Shown: piece by piece, positions 26,177 through 33,774 of the stretch | Layout of the letters: each line of letters starts with the position of its first letter | Position numbering within the stretch: position 1 is the first letter of the stretch | DNA from: Chryseobacterium defluvii | GTDB taxonomy: Bacteria; Bacteroidota; Bacteroidia; Flavobacteriales; Weeksellaceae | Direction of reading: 5' to 3' | DNA: 64,000 nucleotides | Assembly (NCBI RefSeq): GCF_003634775.1 | Contig: NZ_RBXB01000002.1 | Location: forward strand, 124,001-188,000 | The notes under the pieces: generated by a model | Databases searched by the model: none | Told to the model about the DNA's origin: nothing | Seen by the model: only the letters and a program-made list of their open reading frames with translations | Program-made: the position numbers and the translations under genes

Positions 26177-27034
26177 ATGGAATTGCATTTCAGACATATT
26201 TTTACAGGAATGTTTTTATTACTGTTTTCCCAGCTGGTCAGCGGGCAGTTCCTTACTGCATCCGACACATCTGAAAGCAGTGTGAAACGTTATAAAAGCA
26301 TTATTAATTCCAATAAAGAAATTGTTGAATTTATTGAATATTCTCTGGTTCAGAAAGGTTTACCGAAACATTTGAGGAATCTGGCTCTCATAGAATCCCA
26401 TTTTGACAGGACTATTACCTCGCATGCAGGAGCAGTGGGAGTGTGGCAGTTTATGACTTCCCACGCCAATCAATATGGGCTTTCGGAGCAGAACCGTACG
26501 GATTTATATAAAAGTACGAAAACAGCCGTAGTTTCTTTATCCAGCCTTTATAAAAAATATAACAACTGGATTACCGTTGTGGCTGCCTATAACTGTGGGG
26601 AAGGAAATATTGCAAAAGCAATGGCAACTGCAGGATCTTCACAATACCACGTGTTCTATCAATATCTCCCTGCGGAAACCATTAATCATGTCAAAAAATA
26701 CCTGAATGCCTGTTATGCGACGGGTGAACTGCACAGTGTACTCACGGATTATAACAATTCAAGAATGAACAAGGTGTTTTTTGCGGAAGGCGGCAGCCGG
26801 AATAATAATATTTCACTATCCGAAACAGAAATTAATGCCGGCTTTAATCTGGAGGTCATTGCGGATGAGCTTCAGATCGGTATGGATAAAATACTTGCAT
26901 GGAATCCCGGAATTAAAGAAGAGCTCCAGCATAAGGGGGAAAGTCTTTTTTACCTTCCCATGGATTTAATGCCTGATTTTCTTTTGAAAAAAAATAAAAT
27001 ACTTTCCCGCTCCATCCGGATGGGAAGTAAATAA
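26177..27034 (+). CDS. Lytic transglycosylase (SLT/MltD type) with LysM-like C-terminus, T6SS-linked
   Basis: Protein of 285 residues with a cleavable signal peptide (ending VSG-Q) and an SLT domain at about 60-180: NLALIESHFD with catalytic Glu73, GAVGVWQFM, and VVAAYNCGEGNI. The C-terminal region (AGFNLEVIADELQIGMDKILAWNPGI, about 220-265) resembles a degenerate LysM. Enzymes of this type cut glycan strands in the periplasm. In other T6SS clusters a dedicated wall enzyme opens room for the membrane complex; placement between clpV and vgrG suggests that here. The ATG at 26177 is used; a TTG two codons earlier is in frame. Confidence 0.85.
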   Translation: MELHFRHIFTGMFLLLFSQLVSGQFLTASDTSESSVKRYKSIINSNKEIVEFIEYSLVQKGLPKHLRNLALIESHFDRTITSHAGAVGVWQFMTSHANQYGLSEQNRTDLYKSTKTAVVSLSSLYKKYNNWITVVAAYNCGEGNIAKAMATAGSSQYHVFYQYLPAETINHVKKYLNACYATGELHSVLTDYNNSRMNKVFFAEGGSRNNNISLSETEINAGFNLEVIADELQIGMDKILAWNPGIKEELQHKGESLFYLPMDLMPDFLLKKNKILSRSIRMGSK

Positions 27035-27081
27035 TACATTAAACACTAAGCGATACTATTAATCTACCAAACACAGATCAT

Positions 27082-29010
27082 ATGAAAGCAGAGTCACAAA
27101 ATATGTTGAAGAACCCTTCGTTTAAACCGTCTCAGAATGCAGACAGAGTTACGGAGAATCATCATGCCGGTATCAACCGTTTGGTGAAATTATCTTTGGT
27201 TATAGAGGGCAAAGTTATCAAATATTACAAACACTTCAGGCTGAAGCAGAGTGCTCAGCGCCACCACGAGTTCACGCTTACCTTAGCTCATGACACCTTA
27301 GGAAGCCGCCAAACCCACACCCTGGAAGAAGCAAATAAATTTCTCGGAAAACGTTTAACGGCGGTTATTTCTTATAAAGATATAGAAAACAGTCCGGAAA
27401 GAACGTTTGTGGGAGTAATAACCGGAGTTGGATTCAGTCAGGAAAAAATGAGCCTTGGAAATATAGTACTTTCCGGTTACAGCCCGACAATTTTATTGGA
27501 TGGTGCACCTCATATCCAAAGCTTTGGAGGCGATCAGCCTGTCAATATGGGAATTATCGCCGAAGAAGTAATAAAGCAGGGAATAGATAAAAGCCGCTTC
27601 GATGTGAGAGTGGATACCAATGATTACTCACAGATTATTTACAGCTGTCAGTATGATGAGACTCACTACAATTACCTGGCGAGAATGGCGGAAGCATATG
27701 GAGAACAATTCTACTATGATGGAGAAGTGCTTCATTTCGGAAAACTTCCTGCTCAGAATAAGCCCATCAAGCTACTTTATGGAAGCAATGCGAATGATAT
27801 AAAAGTAGAATTAAAAGCAGTACACACCAAACCGCAGTTTTACGGCTACAACAGCAGCAAAAATGAAAAACTTACATCAGGAGCAACTCCGGTACAACAT
27901 GTAGGGGATCTGGCAAAAACTGCTTATGAGCATAATGATAAAATATATAAGACACCAGCTTTACAGGTAGCTCCTATTAAAGCATCTACCCACCTTGATG
28001 TGGAATATTCCCAAAAAAGTACATCAGGCAGCCAGGCAGTCAATGTGTTTTCATTATCCGGAAATACAACTGTTCCTTTTTTACATCCAGGTTGTATTGC
28101 AGATGTACAAATGCGTAAGCCGGACACCAATGAAACTTCCTATTTTACCAGGATAATGGTTACGGAAACAATTCATGAAATAGATACCATAGGTCACTAT
28201 AATGGAAGCTTTGAAGCCATTGCGGCAGATACGGGCTTTCTTCCTAAGCCGGACTTCACCATTCCGAAAGCAGAGCCTCAGATCGCTACCGTAGTATCCA
28301 ATGCAGATCCGGAAAGTCAGGGAAGAGTGCAGGTGAAGTTTGACTGGCAGAACAGTGACGGCACCCATTTTGTGCGGGTAATGAGTCCGGATGCGGGAGG
28401 TACCGATCGTGTTACGGAAAACAGAGGATATGTAGCCGTTCCGGAAGTTGGAGATCAGGTTATGGTCAATTTTGTGCACAGTCATCCCGACAGACCATTC
28501 GTAATGGGAGGAATGTTCCATGGAGCTGTAGGATTAGGAGGAGGGGTCGACAACAGGGTGAAATCCATCCAGACCAGAAGCGGGCACAGAATTGTATTTA
28601 CCGAGGATGAAAGCATTATCATTACTGATAAATCAGGAAATAAAATACATCTGGATACAACAGGAAGTAATATCAATATCACCGCTCCTGAAACCATTAA
28701 TATCACTGCAAAAAATATTAATATCACAGCTTCTGAAAATATTACGTCCAATGCCGGAATGAATATAACAGAAGGAGCCGGAATGAATCATACAAGCGTA
28801 GCAGGAGGAATGATGACGCAGAATGCCGTCCTGGATTATTCCCTAATGGCAGCCAATATTATGGAAGTAGCCCAGGGAGAAAGAAAATCCAGGGCAAAAG
28901 AAATGAAAGAAAATGCCCAGACCAAAGAAGTTTCCGTTCAGGGAAATAATAACTGGCATACCCAGGGAGAATTTAATAACAATAGCGGTCAAAATTCAAA
29001 GTCACATTAA
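27082..29010 (+). CDS. vgrG: T6SS spike protein VgrG (TssI), copy 1
   Basis: Trimeric spike of 642 residues. The N-terminal gp27-like part (about 30-400) contains YDETHYNYLARMAEAYGEQFYYDGE, the VgrG/Rhs base signature. The gp5 OB-fold follows at about 405-490 (QGRVQVKFDWQNSD, RGYVAVPEVGDQVMV, HPDRPFVMGGMFHG). A beta-helix stalk with NIT-type repeats runs from about 520 to 565. After the stalk there is a polar tail of about 70 residues with Met- and Ala-rich helices, ending NNSGQNSKSH, that may hold cargo. It is followed after 2 bp by an effector gene of the MAGGTITRIA type. Copy 2 lies at 33775. Confidence 0.93.
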   Translation: MKAESQNMLKNPSFKPSQNADRVTENHHAGINRLVKLSLVIEGKVIKYYKHFRLKQSAQRHHEFTLTLAHDTLGSRQTHTLEEANKFLGKRLTAVISYKDIENSPERTFVGVITGVGFSQEKMSLGNIVLSGYSPTILLDGAPHIQSFGGDQPVNMGIIAEEVIKQGIDKSRFDVRVDTNDYSQIIYSCQYDETHYNYLARMAEAYGEQFYYDGEVLHFGKLPAQNKPIKLLYGSNANDIKVELKAVHTKPQFYGYNSSKNEKLTSGATPVQHVGDLAKTAYEHNDKIYKTPALQVAPIKASTHLDVEYSQKSTSGSQAVNVFSLSGNTTVPFLHPGCIADVQMRKPDTNETSYFTRIMVTETIHEIDTIGHYNGSFEAIAADTGFLPKPDFTIPKAEPQIATVVSNADPESQGRVQVKFDWQNSDGTHFVRVMSPDAGGTDRVTENRGYVAVPEVGDQVMVNFVHSHPDRPFVMGGMFHGAVGLGGGVDNRVKSIQTRSGHRIVFTEDESIIITDKSGNKIHLDTTGSNINITAPETINITAKNINITASENITSNAGMNITEGAGMNHTSVAGGMMTQNAVLDYSLMAANIMEVAQGERKSRAKEMKENAQTKEVSVQGNNNWHTQGEFNNNSGQNSKSH

Positions 29011-29012
29011 TC

Positions 29013-30791
29013 ATGGCCGGAGGAACAATTACCAGAATAGCATTAGGCGGTTCTTCCACATCAGTTGAAGGAAACTTTACCGGTTTTTATGACAAGCTTG
29101 AAATGAATGCAGGTGAAAACAATGCGTTTAAAGCAAGAGTGACCAATTTCGGAAAACCGGAAAAAACACCCAAAGCGGGTAAATACTTTATAAAAGGCTG
29201 GTGGACTAATCATAGGGACGAGCCTATCAAAAGGGCTATATATGGGCAGGTGCTCAGGTTTCATATAGAAATGGACAAGGAATATGCCAAGCCCGGGGAT
29301 GTAGTGTATTTCAGCTTGTATGATAGCGATATGCGTTCTTTTGGCAATGACATGATAAAAGCAGATGACCCGATTGCCTTAGAACACAAAGACGGAAGCC
29401 GCAGGGCGTATACCTTTGAAAAAATAAATGATGAACTTAAGGTTATCATTGAATTTTCAACCACCGATACCCTGGAACATTGGAGTAAACAATTGGATCA
29501 AGACAGAATTTTTGAGCTTTACTTCAGATGTTCTTATGTTAACAGAGGAGAAACAGAACACGTAGAGCTGCCATATAATTTTCAGGATTATCTGAATTTA
29601 GGCGCTATTGTCATTGACAGGTACAAAATGCCGGGCTTAAAACCTGACGGATCTGATATCGCAGATGATATGACTTACGGCACAGGACACCCTTATAAAA
29701 AACCTGTATACAGTAGCGGAACGCTTGACCAGTATAAAAAAGAATATGCCGTTTCGGGTTTTGATATGAACAATCATTCGATCTTTGCAAACAAAGAATC
29801 CGAAATTATTGATTTAGAAGGAGTAGTGGTGACTGCCTCAAGGCCTGCCCAGGAGTCTAAACCACAAAATAATTTAAATGTTTCTGCCAGTCAGCCTGCT
29901 GACCATACCCGGGTGCACCATCCTGATTATCCCGCACCGGAGAAAATCTCTGACCAGCAAAAGCAGAAGGATAAGAAAAATGAAAAAGCAATTTATTCCC
30001 GAAATGAAATAGAAGATTTAGGCTGGCTGATGGGAATAACCTCAGGGGCTGATAGCGAAAGAGCATTGTGGTTTGATTTCCGGGCCATGTCTCAGGGACT
30101 TCTCTCCAGAGGGAAACTGAATGATAATATAGCGCTCATGATCAGCAAAATGCAACGTAATGAAGGCGGGGTTTTTGAAAACCAGAAACTCACGGATGCC
30201 ATACTGGAAAACCCTGCGACCCTGAGTTATCTACAGAAAGTGGAAGATTACATCACAGAACAACTGAAGTCAAAATTAGCAAAACTGGAAGAGGTGGAAG
30301 ATAAAGAGCCTTATTTTGCTGTAGGTAAGGATGGAAAAATAGATCACCTCTCTAACAAAACAAAAGGAAAGAGGACCAAGCAGTTCAGAAGCCCGGCTTT
30401 TACCTGGAAAGAAAACTGGAATGTATTGCGGGGAGAAACCATTGCATTAAATGACATCTGGGCCACGGAAATCATCCTGAAAGAAGTACGTTTTACAGGA
30501 GATGATTATACTGCAAAATATGAGGTTACTCTTTGGGATCACTTCGGACTGGATAAACCTGATATGGAAAAATTTTATTCTTATGGTGCAGGATTCAGGG
30601 CCTGGTTTGTATTGCAGCACCTTTGGGGATATAAACCTTTTCTGACAAAAATGAATTTCACAAGAGAATTAAAGGGGAACCTTAATATGGGTGCTGCCGA
30701 AAGAGCAGCTCAAAGAGATCAGGCAAAAAAAGAAGCGGAAGAACAAAACAGACAGATAATGCTGGAAGCCCTGAGCGGGCCTAAATTTTAA
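29013..30791 (+). CDS. Putative T6SS effector: shared N-terminal module plus DUF3289-like C-terminus
   Basis: Protein of 592 residues, no signal peptide. Residues 1-85 (from MAGGTITRIALGGSS to VLRFHI) are nearly the same as the start of the effector at 31218. An Ig-like segment follows (VVYFSLYDSD). The C-terminal 270 residues match the DUF3289 pattern as I recall it: ISKMQRNEGG, NDIWATEIILKEVRF, WDHFGLDKPDM and FRAWFVLQHLWGYKPF. DUF3289 has no activity known to me. A Gln/Lys/Glu-rich tail ends the protein. It starts 2 bp after vgrG-1 and is followed by a lipoprotein, the pattern of an effector and periplasmic immunity pair. The toxin call is inference. Confidence 0.7.
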   Translation: MAGGTITRIALGGSSTSVEGNFTGFYDKLEMNAGENNAFKARVTNFGKPEKTPKAGKYFIKGWWTNHRDEPIKRAIYGQVLRFHIEMDKEYAKPGDVVYFSLYDSDMRSFGNDMIKADDPIALEHKDGSRRAYTFEKINDELKVIIEFSTTDTLEHWSKQLDQDRIFELYFRCSYVNRGETEHVELPYNFQDYLNLGAIVIDRYKMPGLKPDGSDIADDMTYGTGHPYKKPVYSSGTLDQYKKEYAVSGFDMNNHSIFANKESEIIDLEGVVVTASRPAQESKPQNNLNVSASQPADHTRVHHPDYPAPEKISDQQKQKDKKNEKAIYSRNEIEDLGWLMGITSGADSERALWFDFRAMSQGLLSRGKLNDNIALMISKMQRNEGGVFENQKLTDAILENPATLSYLQKVEDYITEQLKSKLAKLEEVEDKEPYFAVGKDGKIDHLSNKTKGKRTKQFRSPAFTWKENWNVLRGETIALNDIWATEIILKEVRFTGDDYTAKYEVTLWDHFGLDKPDMEKFYSYGAGFRAWFVLQHLWGYKPFLTKMNFTRELKGNLNMGAAERAAQRDQAKKEAEEQNRQIMLEALSGPKF

Positions 30792-30794
30792 GAT

Positions 30795-31214
30795 ATGATA
30801 AGGATACTTTGTATTATTGTGACAGGAATCATGCTGGTTTCCTGTGAGGAGAAAAAAACGGAATTCATACAGTCCGGGGTTTATAAAAATCTTTATCTGG
30901 TGAAGAATCTTCCCGGCGAAGCTTCTGCAGCAAAGAAAATAATTCAGGATTTTGTTATTAAGAGCTCCTTGAAAGATGACGTAGAATTTTATAAATATAC
31001 TAGCAATACAAAGTATTTCTTAGACCATAAAGAAGATCCGGGAGGATTTTCCAGTGAAGAGTTGGGTAGATACCAGGAAGAAGAAGGAATTGCGTCCTTT
31101 GAAAATGTAAAATGTGACAAAGATACCCTGAAAAAAGTAGGGGTTTTAAGATATTATAATGAAAAATACGGAAATTTTTATAGACCGGATACTCTTATAA
31201 ATAACTGTAAATAG
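30795..31214 (+). CDS. Small lipoprotein, candidate immunity to the DUF3289-like effector
   Basis: Protein of 139 residues with a clear lipobox (GIMLVSC, Cys at residue 16). The rest is hydrophilic, with two Cys near the C-terminus (CDKDTL and the final NNCK). It starts 3 bp after the effector stop and ends 3 bp before the next effector, so all are translationally close. No recognised family. Periplasmic placement suggests that the neighbouring effector acts on the envelope. Confidence 0.6.
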   Translation: MIRILCIIVTGIMLVSCEEKKTEFIQSGVYKNLYLVKNLPGEASAAKKIIQDFVIKSSLKDDVEFYKYTSNTKYFLDHKEDPGGFSSEELGRYQEEEGIASFENVKCDKDTLKKVGVLRYYNEKYGNFYRPDTLINNCK

Positions 31215-31217
31215 AAT

Positions 31218-32483
31218 ATGGCTGGTGGAACTATTACAAGAATAGCATTAGGAAGCTCTTCCTCTTTAGTGGAGGAAAACTTTACGGGTTTCTATGATAC
31301 TCTGGCTATGAGTGCCGGGGAAAATAATGCATTCAAAGCAAAAGCTACCAATCATGGAAAACCGAAACAGCCTGAAGCGGGTAAATATTTTATAAAAGGC
31401 TGGTGGACCGATAAAAATGATAAGCCTATCAAAGAAGCTGTTATAGGAGATACTATAAGATTTCATATCCAGACACAAGGGATAAAAGACGGTGAAGAGG
31501 TTACTTTTACGGTGTATGATTGGGATAACCTGAAGTGGATGAATGATAAGCTGCAACTTACAGATAAGAGTACCCAGAAAGAATCCGACAAGATTAAGAT
31601 ACAGGGAGGCAAGGGGTATGCAGAATGGACAACCGGTGAGGGAAGCAGAAAGCTTCTTGAGGAATCTATGGAAGGAAATGAGATTGAACTCTTTGTAGAG
31701 TGTACCTATAAAGACGAAAAGATAGATCTTCCTGTAAATACATGGGATTATCTGATTTTATATGAAAAAGAGGTCTTAATAACAGTAATTGTGGAGCTGC
31801 CCCATTCAAAAGAAACAGGTTGGGGAGCCAAAGGCTTGGCAGGACATTCTGCAATGGCTATTGGACAAAGGTATTTCGATTATGGTCCAGATTATGATCT
31901 GAACAATAATAATATTGCCGGAGATATAGTACAGGTAAGTGAAAAGGATTATGATGTAGATTTTAATGATGATGGCGATAAAGATGATAGAGTTGACCTT
32001 GATGAGGGTACTCTTGATTTTAAAAATACTCCGGGACGCCCTTGGTGGGGAGAAATGGTTGCTGAAGTCAATAATATCTCGGTACATGATGTTAAGCTGG
32101 ATCAGGTTAAAGCATTTGTTCTTCAGCACTGGCATAAAAATAATGTGTATGGAAAAGTGCATACTATTGAATTCTATGTAAAAGAAAGTGAGGCGAATAA
32201 AATGATAAAGTGGTGGGAAGAAAGATACAGGCATCTGAAGATCTATAGTGTATATCCATGGACGGGCGAGCAATGTACAACTACCGTTAAAACTGCAATT
32301 CAGCAGGCTTTCCCTTTTGATATTAGCAAACCGGTTATGGGTAATTATATTCCTGATACAACACAGACACCGAAAGGATTATTAGAAGATCTGAAATCTT
32401 TTGTGAGTACTTCTAAAAAACATGCCGGACAACTGTCTACCATTACCGTGATAAAGCAGGAATCAAGTGATTGGAAAAATTAA
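31218..32483 (+). CDS. Putative T6SS effector: shared N-terminal module plus possible permuted cysteine hydrolase
   Basis: Protein of 421 residues. Residues 1-85 repeat the N-terminus of the effector at 29013 (NFTGFYD, AGENNAFKA, AGKYFIKGWWT). An Ig-like segment spans about 90-175 (EVTFTVYDWD). The C-terminal part has GLAGHSAMAIG (His210) followed by YFDYGPD, an acidic loop DFNDDGDKDDRVDLD (about 248-262) like a calcium-binding loop, and GEQCTTTV (Cys353) near a helix. His before Cys is the order of circularly permuted papain/NlpC/LRAT-like hydrolases, which cut amide or ester bonds in wall or lipids. This fold call is from motif order only. It is followed by a lipoprotein gene, again suiting a periplasmic target. 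Confidence 0.68.
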   Translation: MAGGTITRIALGSSSSLVEENFTGFYDTLAMSAGENNAFKAKATNHGKPKQPEAGKYFIKGWWTDKNDKPIKEAVIGDTIRFHIQTQGIKDGEEVTFTVYDWDNLKWMNDKLQLTDKSTQKESDKIKIQGGKGYAEWTTGEGSRKLLEESMEGNEIELFVECTYKDEKIDLPVNTWDYLILYEKEVLITVIVELPHSKETGWGAKGLAGHSAMAIGQRYFDYGPDYDLNNNNIAGDIVQVSEKDYDVDFNDDGDKDDRVDLDEGTLDFKNTPGRPWWGEMVAEVNNISVHDVKLDQVKAFVLQHWHKNNVYGKVHTIEFYVKESEANKMIKWWEERYRHLKIYSVYPWTGEQCTTTVKTAIQQAFPFDISKPVMGNYIPDTTQTPKGLLEDLKSFVSTSKKHAGQLSTITVIKQESSDWKN

Positions 32484-32485
32484 TT

Positions 32486-32845
32486 ATGAACATGAAAAAA
32501 ATAATCTATATGTCTATACTATCTTCGCTGTTTTCTTTAAACAGCTGTGACGGTGATACCGGGAAAAGCTATGCAGGAACTCCGGAATTTGATACAATTG
32601 AAAAAAAATTGGCAATTAAAGAACAGCAGGCTATTAGATTTTATGATGACCATTTTACGGAAAATTTTGTTGGGGAAAATAAGGCAGAGATAGATTCTTA
32701 CTTTTGGAAGGTCATCTATATTTATGAGAACAATTACTATATTGGATATATCCATAAATATGATAAAAAAGGCCCAAAGGAAGGGAAGATGCATTTTTTA
32801 GCAAAAATTGATTCAAAGACCGGCGAAGTATCCGTAGTTAAATAA
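32486..32845 (+). CDS. Small lipoprotein, candidate immunity to the permuted-hydrolase effector
   Basis: Protein of 119 residues from the ATG at 32486 (MNMKKIIYMS), with LFSLNSC as lipobox (Cys about residue 22). The mature part contains aromatic, charged strands (FWKVIYIYENNYYIGYIHKY). A TTG start 5 codons upstream would overlap the effector gene and adds nothing. It starts 2 bp after the effector stop. No family recognised; immunity is inferred from the repeated effector-lipoprotein order. Confidence 0.58.
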   Translation: MNMKKIIYMSILSSLFSLNSCDGDTGKSYAGTPEFDTIEKKLAIKEQQAIRFYDDHFTENFVGENKAEIDSYFWKVIYIYENNYYIGYIHKYDKKGPKEGKMHFLAKIDSKTGEVSVVK

Positions 32846-33174
32846 TGGTTAGTAATAAAATTAAGGTAGCCGCTCAACGAAATTTTATGTTATGAAAGGC
32901 TATAAAAAAAATATTAGATTATCTTAATATTTCCCAAAATTGTGTATAAATACTGTTGGAAAATAGCAGTATTTTTTATTTTAATATAATGATTATTAAT
33001 TTGTTATAATCTTATTTATTTCCAAAGTAGTAGAATTACGACACCAAATCGTAGAAATACGACAAAAAACAAGATTGCAGTTTAAAAACTTTTCAGAACC
33101 GAATAAGTGGTCTATCTTTGGGATACCAAACAATCACCAAATCACAAAATATTAACGATTAAAATTTACAAATC
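32846..33174 (+). promoter_or_regulatory. tssD-2 promoter region: same two palindromes and -7 box
   Basis: This 329 bp gap holds no gene. Palindrome 1 is GTAGTA-GAAT-TACGAC at 33027-33042 (one mismatch) and palindrome 2 TCGTA-GAAA-TACGA at 33049-33062, with centres again 21 bp apart. TATCTTTG lies at 33113-33120, beginning 57.5 bp from the centre of palindrome 2, exactly as at tssD-1. The 20 bp before the ATG (AACGATTAAAATTTACAAA) are also kept. The first 180 bp are AT-rich without clear signals. Confidence 0.7.
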
Positions 33175-33579
33175 ATGGCAGTTAATTCAAGAGGAATCTT
33201 AAAATTCAACGGAGGCGAGGGTCAGAAATTATTAAAGCTAAACTATAGCGTATCAAGATCTACAGACGTATCAGGAAGAGTAGCTTCAGATCCGTCAAAC
33301 GCCATTATCAAACTTAAAGTAGAAGCTACTGAAAAATCAGACATCCTAGAAAGCTTACTCAACGGAAAGTATAAGCCTACAACTGGTGAAGTTACTTTTA
33401 ACAAATCTCACGAAGAAGGAACGCTGATCACCCTGAACTGGGAGAACGGATATGTGATCCAGCATGAAGTGGAATTTGATGCCGTAGACGAAAACAGTAT
33501 GCTGATCAGTTTTGTGGTAAGTGCCGAAATTATCAATTACGGAAATTCGAAACATGAGGCACAATGGCCAAGTAGCTAA
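33175..33579 (+). CDS. tssD: T6SS-iii inner-tube protein TssD (Hcp), copy 2
   Basis: Second tube subunit of 134 residues. Compared with copy 1, the changes by eye are Gly3 to Val, a cluster at NAIIKLKVE, one Ile/Val, two Asp/Glu and a Gly/Asn near the end; all else is kept. This is close enough for mixed rings. It has its own promoter with the twin palindromes and its own terminator. It begins the second spike set (tssD-2, vgrG-2, accessory protein, toxin, immunity). Confidence 0.92.
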   Translation: MAVNSRGILKFNGGEGQKLLKLNYSVSRSTDVSGRVASDPSNAIIKLKVEATEKSDILESLLNGKYKPTTGEVTFNKSHEEGTLITLNWENGYVIQHEVEFDAVDENSMLISFVVSAEIINYGNSKHEAQWPSS

Positions 33580-33611
33580 TCGACACATCATCTTAGTAAA
33601 ATAAAATTGGT

Positions 33612-33652
33612 ACAGAATAGTGCACTCACCCGGGTATACTATTCTGTTTTTC
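33612..33652 (+). terminator. Terminator of tssD-2
   Basis: ACAGAATAGT pairs with ACTATTCTGT across a 16-nt loop, followed by TTTT. It lies 33 bp after the tssD-2 stop. Confidence 0.7.
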
Positions 33653-33774
33653 TGTTTCTGCAATACATATTGAATGAGATTCATCAATATGGTTAAAAAT
33701 CGAAAATATTTGGTCCCTATAAACCACAGAATATTACAACCACCAATCACACTATTAATTAAAAAATAGATGCC

